This document shows positions 42,623 through 50,327 of a stretch of 64,000 nucleotides of DNA, piece after piece. Under the pieces are notes generated by a model that saw only the letters and a program-made list of their open reading frames with translations, ran no database searches and had not been told where the DNA came from. Source of the stretch: Flaviramulus multivorans (GTDB lineage: Bacteria; Bacteroidota; Bacteroidia; Flavobacteriales; Flavobacteriaceae); assembly GCF_021728415.1 (NCBI RefSeq), contig NZ_JAKKDV010000002.1, forward strand, positions 372,001 to 436,000. Reading direction: 5' to 3'. Each line of letters begins with the position of its first letter. Position 1 is the first letter of the stretch. A program made the position numbers and the translations under genes.

Positions 42623-43570
42623 TTATTTATACAAAAATGGGAAAAGTTTCTTTCTAAGCCTAACCACTGGGAAGTATTTTATACTCAGTTTTGTCAACAA
42701 TAGTCTGGGTGACTTCATATTAAGTAAAAGCCAATAGCCAACATTCTTTAAAATACTCTCGTTTCTTCGAAACTTAAAAATCCATAAAATGTTTAACAAA
42801 TGGTCTATTTTATCTAAATCAACTTTACTTTTAGAAGCCCAAAATACTAGCGACTCATATACTCTAATTTTATTTTCTTCATAAAGCCCTTCGTTATTAA
42901 AAACATTAGATTGATGAACGCCTCTCATAGCGACAGGCCTATCAATAATTCCTACGTGCAATTGACATTTTAGTGCCATTTTTAGAATTAAATGAGTGTC
43001 TTCTGAAACTTTTAAAGATTCATCAAAATATCCTGTTTCATTAAAAATTGATTTTTTTACAGTTAATCCATCAATTGAAAAATGGCCTTTTTTATAGTAA
43101 AGCAAAGTCTCAAAAAGATCTTCTGGTCTTATTTTGCTTGTGACAGTAGTTAGTTTCAATTTTTCAATTTCCAAAGGTTCGGCATCTCTGTAAAAATGAG
43201 CTCCGATAGCATTGTACACGCCATCCGTATTGGGGTATTCTTTAAAAATTTTCTTATCGTTTTCAAACCTATTTTCTAGGTAAAAATCATCAGCATCTAA
43301 AAACGCAATAAAGTTATTCGTTGCCTTTTTTAATCCTAAGTTTCTGCTAGCAGGTCGACCTTTATTTTGGTTGTTATTATGATGGAAAATTTGAACTCTT
43401 TGTTCTTGAATTCTAAGTTTTTCAACAACTTGTAATGTGTTATCTGTACTACCATCGTTTACAACAATAACCTCACTTACTTCAGGCTGTTCCAATGCAG
43501 TAACAACAGCCTTTTCAATAAAATGCTCACCATTATAAACCGGAATAATTACAGATACAAAAAACTCCAT
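42623..43570 (-). CDS. glycosyltransferase family 2 protein
   Basis: A 315-residue GT-A transferase. FVSVIIPVYNGEHFIEKAV, VIVVNDGSTDNTLQV, KGRPASRNLGLKKA and the DxD region AFLDADDFYLENRF (about residue 92) define the donor site. SEDTHLILKMALKC (about 200) holds the acidic catalytic-base segment. The C-terminal 80 residues are basic and hydrophobic. It is one of several GT2 genes in this stretch; specificity is unknown. Confidence 0.9.
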   Translation of the reverse strand: MEFFVSVIIPVYNGEHFIEKAVVTALEQPEVSEVIVVNDGSTDNTLQVVEKLRIQEQRVQIFHHNNNQNKGRPASRNLGLKKATNNFIAFLDADDFYLENRFENDKKIFKEYPNTDGVYNAIGAHFYRDAEPLEIEKLKLTTVTSKIRPEDLFETLLYYKKGHFSIDGLTVKKSIFNETGYFDESLKVSEDTHLILKMALKCQLHVGIIDRPVAMRGVHQSNVFNNEGLYEENKIRVYESLVFWASKSKVDLDKIDHLLNILWIFKFRRNESILKNVGYWLLLNMKSPRLLLTKLSIKYFPVVRLRKKLFPFLYK

Positions 43571-43598
43571 TTTTTGTTATAATAATGGGACTTATTAC

Positions 43599-44387
43599 TT
43601 AAAATTTATTTATTAATCCCAATCTAATTAATAGTTTTATTTTTCTAGATTTTCTTAATGTTCTTAACGTTCTTTGTAGTTTAAGATTTTCATTTAAATC
43701 GTTTAAAATAACTGAAAACTCTTGCTTTAAAACCTGCTCGCGTTCCTTATTTACCAGAACTTTATTTGCTTCCAAAGAACTTATTCCTCCTCTGTAAAAA
43801 TTTGTAAAAACTGCATCAATGTGTTTGTAAGTTGCATTATGTTTTATTAGTGCCAGGATTAAAAATTTCCAATCTGATACGATTTTTAAATTTTCATCAT
43901 AATTTCCCACGTGTTTAAACAAACTCTTTTTTATAAAAATGGATTGATGCGGGATGGTATCGTTATGTAAAAATGAAAAACTCATTGTACTGGGACACTT
44001 TTTTACATAACTATTATTTCCATCTTTAACATTGATATTAAAATATATAAAATCATATGTTTTCAAGTGAGTACTTATGTTCTCTAAGGAATCAGTTCCT
44101 AAAAAATCATCGCCACTATTAAGAAAAAATAAATAATCGCCCTTAGCCGCTTTTATTCCTTTATTCATTGCATTGTAAATACCTTTATCCGGCTCACTAA
44201 CCCAATAGGTGAAATACTGTTTGTTTGATTCAATTATTTCTTTGCTTCCATCAGTAGATTCGCCATCAACTACGATATGCTCAAAATTGGTATAGGTTTG
44301 ACTCTGAACACTTTTTAAGGTTCTTTCCAAACCTAATTTGTTATTATAATTAACAGTGATAATTGATATTAAATGGTCATCTAGCAT
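43599..44387 (-). CDS. GT2 glycosyltransferase, paralogue of the gene at 40280-41062
   Basis: A 262-residue GT-A transferase (LISIITVNYNNKLGLERTL, FEHIVVDGESTDGSKEI, YWVSEPDKGIYNAMNKGI, FLNSGDDF). It aligns without gaps of note to the product of 40280-41062, sharing the HxxxIKK and IVSDWKF blocks and the C-terminal RLGLINKF. I estimate roughly half of the positions identical by eye; this was not computed. Two other genes lie between the copies, so divergence followed duplication with insertion. Substrates unknown. Confidence 0.88.
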   Translation of the reverse strand: MLDDHLISIITVNYNNKLGLERTLKSVQSQTYTNFEHIVVDGESTDGSKEIIESNKQYFTYWVSEPDKGIYNAMNKGIKAAKGDYLFFLNSGDDFLGTDSLENISTHLKTYDFIYFNINVKDGNNSYVKKCPSTMSFSFLHNDTIPHQSIFIKKSLFKHVGNYDENLKIVSDWKFLILALIKHNATYKHIDAVFTNFYRGGISSLEANKVLVNKEREQVLKQEFSVILNDLNENLKLQRTLRTLRKSRKIKLLIRLGLINKF

Positions 44388-44404
44388 TTTTTGATATACC
44401 TATA

Positions 44405-45556
44405 TTATTTTGATGTTAAATCCATAAACTTTTCAGCAAACTTATATATGCTTTCTTTATAATTAAACTCTGAAGTTTCTGGATACTCTTTATTGTATTT
44501 ATCCAAAATCTGTCCTAACTCTTCATGATTATTTGGACTAAAAAAATGAACGTTTTTATTAATTTGTTCCAAATGAACAGCTAAGTTAGAAAGAATAATA
44601 AACTTATTTAATGCTTTCGCATCTTCTACTACCGTACTCCACCCTTCAAACAAAGAAGGTTGAATAATTGCAATGGCTTTACTCATTAAGCAAAGTTGTT
44701 CTTCTCTATCAATAAAACCCAAAAGTTTTACATAATTTTCAAGCTGATTTTCAGCAATATAGCTTTTTATAAGGTTGAAATTTTCTGAATTTCTAAAATC
44801 GCTTTCCTTCCCTGAAAATAAAACCAATATATTACGGTTATTGTCTTTTATTTTTTTAATCGCTTTCAATATAACCATATGGTTTTTATGTGCCCAGAAC
44901 TGATTTGGCGAAAAGAAAAAGGGATCATTGAGATTATACTTATTAAGCAACTTTTTAGAATCTATATGGTTGAAATTAGGGTGTGTAACTGCAAAATTAA
45001 GCACAAAAGTTTTTGCTTTTGACCTTGGGTATAATCTTTTAAAATCTTTTTCAGCATCCAGACTACTCAGTACAACAATATCTCCATTACAATAAATTTC
45101 CTTTTGAATATGTTTACGTCTTTCTATTTCTTTTTTTGAGAAAAATTGTGGTAAATGCTCTTCTTGAAAATCTGGAACCCAATTAACCTTTTTTAACTTA
45201 GGAACATTAATGGCATCAATATGATTAGGATATAAAAAATCTATATTGGGTTGCTTGTGTAGTTTAGTAATGAGGTTTTTTCTAAAAACAACTCTGCTTA
45301 ATTTATTAATTGCTCTCTGTAATAAATTATATTTTAATTTAGGAAATGGAAATATAAAATACTCTAAAAATGGATAGTTAGTTTCATTTTTTACTATGTT
45401 AAAATTTTCAATAGTTTCAGAAAGTATAACGACTTTAGGTTTTTTTTCGTCCTCTAGAGTATTTAATGCGTGAATAATATTAAGAATATAGTAGCTTCCA
45501 GCAATCCAATTTTCGTTATATGAAAATCTAAATCCTATGCGCTTTCGTTCAGCCAT
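44405..45556 (-). CDS. glycosyltransferase family 4 protein
   Basis: A 383-residue GT-B protein. The acceptor half holds RIGFRFSYNENWIAGSYYIL and IDFLYPNHIDAINVP with WVPDFQEEHLPQFFS. The donor half holds FFSPNQFWAHKNHMVILKA, YVKLLGFIDREEQLCLM and PSLFEGWSTVVEDAKAL, a GT4 motif with the paired glutamates. It overlaps the end of the upstream epimerase gene by 22 bases, so the two are translationally coupled. Donor unknown; GT4 enzymes of this form often use GDP- or UDP-hexoses. Confidence 0.88.
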   Translation of the reverse strand: MAERKRIGFRFSYNENWIAGSYYILNIIHALNTLEDEKKPKVVILSETIENFNIVKNETNYPFLEYFIFPFPKLKYNLLQRAINKLSRVVFRKNLITKLHKQPNIDFLYPNHIDAINVPKLKKVNWVPDFQEEHLPQFFSKKEIERRKHIQKEIYCNGDIVVLSSLDAEKDFKRLYPRSKAKTFVLNFAVTHPNFNHIDSKKLLNKYNLNDPFFFSPNQFWAHKNHMVILKAIKKIKDNNRNILVLFSGKESDFRNSENFNLIKSYIAENQLENYVKLLGFIDREEQLCLMSKAIAIIQPSLFEGWSTVVEDAKALNKFIILSNLAVHLEQINKNVHFFSPNNHEELGQILDKYNKEYPETSEFNYKESIYKFAEKFMDLTSK

Positions 45557-46428
45557 TTTACATATCCTTTTAGTCCTTCATAAATATCAACTTTTGGTTT
45601 AAATCCATAGCTTTCAATTTTTGAAATATCGGCTTTCCAATTAGAGGGATCTCCTAAACGTTCTTTTCCTAAAAATTTGTAGTTAATTTCTTTGTCTAAA
45701 AAAGCATAAAATATTTTTACAACATCATTTATAAAAAGTTCCTTTCCAGAAGCTATATTTATAACATCAGCTTTAAAATCAGACTTTAAAATAACACAAT
45801 CTATAGCTTGTAAGACATCTGCTATATGAATAAAATCTCTTGATTCTTTACCGGTACCAAATAATTCTACTTTATTAGTTTTTAAAGTTTTTTGATTTAA
45901 ATCCCAGAATAGCTGCTTCTGTAATCCTACACCATATGCCGAAAAAACCCTCAGAGAACAACTTAATACTCCATAATTTGAATAAAATGCATGACAAATA
46001 TCCTCTGCCATTTTTTTATGATAGCCGTAGGGAGAAATAGGATTAGTTTTAGCAATTTCGTGTATAGGTAAACTCTCTGGGTTGCCATAAACAGCAGCAC
46101 TAGAAAAATTAAGGTATCTACAATTTGGGTTATACTTTCTTATGGCATCTAACTGCTTATATACGTTTATAACATTTAAAGTAAAATCTCTTTGGGGATT
46201 CTTTATAGAATTTGGTACACTAGCTGCTCCTGAGCAATTAATACAGATGTCAAATTTATTGCTTTCAAAAATCCAATTAAAGTCAGCGTTAGTAGCATCA
46301 ACTAAATAATAATTATTCGAAACATAATCCGTTACCACATCGCACTGCCAAACCTCATGTTCTTTTTTAAAATGGTCGTAACAATGTGATCCAATAAACC
46401 CTTTTGAACCTATAATTAATATCTTCAT
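45535..46428 (-). CDS. NAD-dependent epimerase/dehydratase family protein
   Basis: A 297-residue extended short-chain dehydrogenase/reductase. The NAD-binding motif is GSKGFIGSH (residues 8-16), the catalytic serine region INCSGAASVPNS, and the YxxxK pair is YGYHKKMAED (about 133-142). ASGKELFINDVVKIF is the usual C-terminal substrate block. It resembles UDP-sugar 4-epimerases and dehydratases; the exact reaction cannot be fixed. It would supply or modify a nucleotide sugar for the repeat unit. It begins with an ATGA overlap to the preceding methyltransferase gene. Confidence 0.87.
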   Translation of the reverse strand: MKILIIGSKGFIGSHCYDHFKKEHEVWQCDVVTDYVSNNYYLVDATNADFNWIFESNKFDICINCSGAASVPNSIKNPQRDFTLNVINVYKQLDAIRKYNPNCRYLNFSSAAVYGNPESLPIHEIAKTNPISPYGYHKKMAEDICHAFYSNYGVLSCSLRVFSAYGVGLQKQLFWDLNQKTLKTNKVELFGTGKESRDFIHIADVLQAIDCVILKSDFKADVINIASGKELFINDVVKIFYAFLDKEINYKFLGKERLGDPSNWKADISKIESYGFKPKVDIYEGLKGYVKWLNESA

Positions 46429-47282
46429 TGTTTTTTAGCTAAATAAGAATACATTCTACCCGGAACTTCTTTTTCATTTAAAGGATTGTAACCTTTTATC
46501 AATTTATATAAACTCCATACTAATGGAAAATTTGAAATGATTCCCACTTTGCTTTTTAATCGTTTTTTTTGTTTCAAAATATTTTCTTTTTCCATCATTT
46601 CAATTTCTTCAACACTTTTTGGAAAATAGTTTATTATACTATCATAATATTTGTATTGCTTCAAAATTGTTGCTCCAGCTTTATTAATAGCATTTCTATA
46701 TTCGCTCGCTTTATAGGCATTTTCGCCACCGTAAAATTTATGCAAAGGGTGCGATTTTAAAAACCATTCTTTGTCATTCGAATCATAAATTACATGGTCT
46801 CTAACTGTTATAAATAGCCCATTTGGTTTTAAAACTCTTATACATTCTAGAACAAATTTTTCCAAATTATTGGCATGATGCATGGCTTGTCTTACATACA
46901 CAACATCAAAAGTATTGGATTTTAAGTTAAGGTCTTCTGCGTAAGCTTCAAAAACTTCAATATTATCCAGTTTATAAATAGCCTTAAGTGCTTTTATTGC
47001 TCCCGCTCCAACTGTATTACTCGAATCTGGCTCAACAGCTGTTACTTGATATTTGTTTAATGCAAAATTTATAGCGCTTATTCCATTACCACAGCCAACA
47101 TCCAAAATAGATTTAGCATTAGGAGCATAAGATTTTACTATTTTTAGTGTCTCCTCAAATTCTTCGCTCTTTGAGAATCGTTCTACGTTTAGTTTCAAAT
47201 TTTCATCAAAATAAGCTTGCTCGACTAATTGGCTATAATCTTCATCTTGTCTTATTTTAATTATAGTTTCTTCCCAAGTCAT
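46425..47282 (-). CDS. class I SAM-dependent methyltransferase
   Basis: A 285-residue Rossmann methyltransferase. Motif I is SILDVGCGNGISAINFAL (about residue 58), followed by VTAVEPDSS (motif II), FDVVYVRQAMHHANN (motif IV) and VLKPNGLFITVRDHVIYD. The acceptor could be a sugar, a lipid-linked glycan or a small molecule. It is the second of two adjacent methyltransferase genes after wzt, placed where ABC-dependent O-antigen systems keep chain-terminating methyltransferases. It starts on the base next to the stop of the first one. Confidence 0.87.
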   Translation of the reverse strand: MTWEETIIKIRQDEDYSQLVEQAYFDENLKLNVERFSKSEEFEETLKIVKSYAPNAKSILDVGCGNGISAINFALNKYQVTAVEPDSSNTVGAGAIKALKAIYKLDNIEVFEAYAEDLNLKSNTFDVVYVRQAMHHANNLEKFVLECIRVLKPNGLFITVRDHVIYDSNDKEWFLKSHPLHKFYGGENAYKASEYRNAINKAGATILKQYKYYDSIINYFPKSVEEIEMMEKENILKQKKRLKSKVGIISNFPLVWSLYKLIKGYNPLNEKEVPGRMYSYLAKKQ

Positions 47283-48167
47283 TTAATTTTTAATAAAATG
47301 TAAACAAACAATACTTCTGCAATGAGCTGCTCCATCATCTAGCTTTCCTTTTCCTGTATGTGGATTATGCGATACAACATCTTTTAAATCTTCTTTATTT
47401 GAAAAATTCCAACTATCATTTTTATATTGAAAAAATGTTTCATCATAAGTCCCAAAAGGTTCCAATAACTTTATAATTCTTTCCAACATTTGACTATCAA
47501 ATTGCTGAAAAAAACCATGATTTTCAAACTTCCCAAAAGGAAAGGTAAGTAATAAATTTCCGTTACTTTTTAATACTCTAATCATTTCTTGTACAGCCTT
47601 TAAATATTCATAAGACTTTCTACTACTGTCTTTGTTATGTGTTATATCATAACCATAAATTGAATTATCCATATCAATATGCTCAATTGTAGACTGCGAT
47701 ACTACAACATCAAATAATTCATCTTTAAATGGTAATATTCTTAAATCACCGTATACATAAGAAACCTTTTTGTCACAAAAGTTATTTGCTTCAGGTGCGA
47801 ATGTAAAAATGGTTAGATCTTTACTTTTTATACTTAGATGATTAATAATAAAATTGAAATTGAAAGTAGAACCTGCATCTAGAATCTTTTGATTCTCCGT
47901 ATTTATTTTTGAAAATATCCAAGGATATTCAATAACCCTTTCGTCTAATCTATAACCATAATCATTTAACGAACTTTTACTTTTAATTTGTTCAAGTAAT
48001 TCGTGATTATTTATTGCCGCAGTAATAAACTCTTCTTTGTACTGATGATATCCTTTTGACCAAGGAATCCTGCCATTTTTCAAATATTTCTTAATACTAT
48101 CTGATTTTTTAATATTCGGATTTTTTAAAAAATTGCGTTTAATTATATTTTTAAATGTTTTAATCAT
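47283..48167 (-). CDS. class I SAM-dependent methyltransferase
   Basis: A 294-residue methyltransferase-like protein; the start is placed at the ATG at 48167, which makes an ATGA overlap with the wzt stop. A longer frame from 48182 is open but less likely. Motif I is unusual: ILDAGSTFNFNF in place of the usual GxGxG. The later blocks FDVVVSQSTIEHID and LKSNGNLLLTFPFGKF are typical of class I methyltransferases. The altered SAM loop may mean weak or absent SAM use. Coupling to wzt suggests a role tied to export of the glycan. Confidence 0.78.
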   Translation of the reverse strand: MIKTFKNIIKRNFLKNPNIKKSDSIKKYLKNGRIPWSKGYHQYKEEFITAAINNHELLEQIKSKSSLNDYGYRLDERVIEYPWIFSKINTENQKILDAGSTFNFNFIINHLSIKSKDLTIFTFAPEANNFCDKKVSYVYGDLRILPFKDELFDVVVSQSTIEHIDMDNSIYGYDITHNKDSSRKSYEYLKAVQEMIRVLKSNGNLLLTFPFGKFENHGFFQQFDSQMLERIIKLLEPFGTYDETFFQYKNDSWNFSNKEDLKDVVSHNPHTGKGKLDDGAAHCRSIVCLHFIKN

Positions 48168-49432
48168 TTCTTCAAACTCCATTTATTATCTAAAACCACA
48201 CATCCATAATCCTTACCAGAATACTTGTGGAAACCAGAGCCCGTCTCCTCTATATTAAAACCCACAATATTTTCTAAATTCCTTATAATTTCCTGATTTG
48301 GTATATGAAATGCAACATGAACTTTATAATCATTAGGCACCAATGTTTTAAAAGGTAACTCAATATTAAAACTATATTCACCCTCAAATTTTATAAAGTC
48401 TTTAAGTTGAATTTCTGAAGTAAAAATGGCTCTTTCTAATTGGTCTATAACTCTAAAACCTAGTACACCAACTGATAAATGCTTTTTATTAGTTCTAATT
48501 TTTACATTCAAACTTATTTGATTATCAAAACCAAAAATGCCGCTTACACTATTATTCTTATCTCTAACTGACACCTCTAAAATATCCGATTGTTCGCTAT
48601 AGAGTTTATTAATATAATGTGCAGACTCGTTTGCGACATCGCTCTTCAAATAAAAATCGACCGCTTTATTAGTTTCGCCTTCAAAAACTGTTTCACCATG
48701 CTGTAAAACAATAGCTCTTGAGCATAAGCTTTTTACTGCTGCCATGTTATGACTCACAAATAAAACGGTTCTTCCATCAGCATTACTAATGTCTTGCATT
48801 TTACCTATAGCCTTTTTTTGAAACTCGGCATCTCCTACGGCTAGTACTTCATCAATAACCAAAATATCAGGATCTAAATGAGCGGCAACTGCAAAAGCCA
48901 AACGAACAGTCATACCAGAAGAATAACGCTTAACGGGTGTGTCAATATAACGCTCACAACCAGAAAATTCTACAATTTCATTTAATTTAGACTGAATTTC
49001 CTTTTTGGTCATCCCTAATATAGCACCATTTAAAAAAATATTTTCCCTTCCAGTCATTTCAGGATGAAACCCCGTTCCAACTTCCAATAATGATGCTATC
49101 CTTCCTTTTGTTTTTATTTCACCTGTTGTAGGAGCTGTTACTCTAGAAAGTATTTTTAATAACGTAGATTTACCTGCGCCATTTTTACCAATTATACCTA
49201 AGACCTCACCACGATTAACTTCAAAGTTTATATCTTTTAATGCCCATACATAATCAGAATCTCCTTTAGTGCTTCTATCATTACTTTCTCCAATTTTCAA
49301 ATAAGGGTCTTCTTTTCCTCTCACTTTACTCCACCATCTATTTAAATCATGTCCAATACTACCTGTACCAACTAGACCTAATCTATATTGCTTAGATAAG
49401 TTTTCTACTTTTAAAATGATATCCTTTTTCAT
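48164..49432 (-). CDS. wzt: polysaccharide ABC transporter ATPase with C-terminal glycan-binding domain (Wzt)
   Basis: The ATPase of an ABC exporter for a lipid-linked polysaccharide. At 422 residues it has an N-terminal ATPase: Walker A IGKNGAGKST (81-90), signature YSSGM (170-174), Walker B ILVIDEVLAVGD (190-201). A C-terminal region of about 150 residues (270-422) matches the Wzt carbohydrate-binding domain, with a beta-sandwich pattern such as LGFRVIDQLERAIFTSEIQL and IELPFKTLVPNDYKVHVAFH. In known systems this domain recognises a modified non-reducing end of the chain. It overlaps the wzm stop by one base (TAATG) and the following methyltransferase by 4 bases. Confidence 0.93.
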   Translation of the reverse strand: MKKDIILKVENLSKQYRLGLVGTGSIGHDLNRWWSKVRGKEDPYLKIGESNDRSTKGDSDYVWALKDINFEVNRGEVLGIIGKNGAGKSTLLKILSRVTAPTTGEIKTKGRIASLLEVGTGFHPEMTGRENIFLNGAILGMTKKEIQSKLNEIVEFSGCERYIDTPVKRYSSGMTVRLAFAVAAHLDPDILVIDEVLAVGDAEFQKKAIGKMQDISNADGRTVLFVSHNMAAVKSLCSRAIVLQHGETVFEGETNKAVDFYLKSDVANESAHYINKLYSEQSDILEVSVRDKNNSVSGIFGFDNQISLNVKIRTNKKHLSVGVLGFRVIDQLERAIFTSEIQLKDFIKFEGEYSFNIELPFKTLVPNDYKVHVAFHIPNQEIIRNLENIVGFNIEETGSGFHKYSGKDYGCVVLDNKWSLKK

Positions 49433-50304
49433 TAAATAGTATCTATAAAACTTTTTTCCGTTTTATTGAAAATAATAAGTCCAAATAAAAAAACTACAAG
49501 GCTTACTAAGCTTGCATAAATTATTTTATTAATTGAATAGTCTCCAACTCCTAAAGTTATAAACCTAAAGGCTTCAATTATCGTTGTCATGGGGTTATAC
49601 TCTACAATCCACGATATATTTGGTAGTTTTTCTTTAAAATATGACAACGGGTACATAACAGCAGATCCATACATTAATAATTGTACTCCAAAAGTTATCA
49701 AAAATTTTAAATCTCTATATTTTGTTGTCATTGATGTAATAACCATTCCCATTCCCAAACCTAAAACACCCATTAATACCACTAATATTGGTAAAAAGAT
49801 TATATCTTTTTGAGGGGTTACATTAAAAGCTACGTCAGTAAAAAAAACATAATAAATATAAAACCCTATAAAGACTAAAAGTTGTATACCATATTTAACT
49901 AAATTTGTAATAACTATTGATATAGGTACAATAACTCTAGGAAAGTACACTTTTCCAAAAATGCCTTGATTTTGTTTGAATGTGTCACTCGTTCCTGTTA
50001 AACATTCTCTAAAGTAATTCCATGCTGTAATTCCTGCTAAATTAAACAAGAATGCTGGCACACCTTTCCCCGTTGGAATATTAGCCATATTATTAAAAAT
50101 CAACGTAAAAATTACCGAAGTAAAAAGAGGTTGTATAAAATACCAAAGAGGACCTAGTATTGTTTGCTTGTAAACAGTAATAACATTACGCTTAACAAAC
50201 AGCAAAAGCAAATCTTTATACCTCCATATCTCCTTAAGATTTAGGTCTATTATCTTTTGGTTCGGTGAAATTGTGTATAACCAATGCTCTTTATTACTAT
50301 CCAA
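49432..50304 (-). CDS. wzm: polysaccharide ABC transporter permease (Wzm)
   Basis: A 290-residue inner-membrane protein of the ABC-2 type with six membrane helices. The cytoplasmic N-terminus (DLNLKEIWRYKDLLLLFVKR) and the block QTILGPLWYFIQPLFTSVIF are signatures of the Wzm/KpsM/TagG group. It forms the channel of the exporter with Wzt. The start is TTG at 50304. It lies 23 bases downstream of the tyrosine kinase gene, an arrangement not seen in classic Wzy-type loci. Confidence 0.92.
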   Translation of the reverse strand: MDSNKEHWLYTISPNQKIIDLNLKEIWRYKDLLLLFVKRNVITVYKQTILGPLWYFIQPLFTSVIFTLIFNNMANIPTGKGVPAFLFNLAGITAWNYFRECLTGTSDTFKQNQGIFGKVYFPRVIVPISIVITNLVKYGIQLLVFIGFYIYYVFFTDVAFNVTPQKDIIFLPILVVLMGVLGLGMGMVITSMTTKYRDLKFLITFGVQLLMYGSAVMYPLSYFKEKLPNISWIVEYNPMTTIIEAFRFITLGVGDYSINKIIYASLVSLVVFLFGLIIFNKTEKSFIDTI

Positions 50305-50327
50305 AATAATTATGCAATTGTTTTAAG

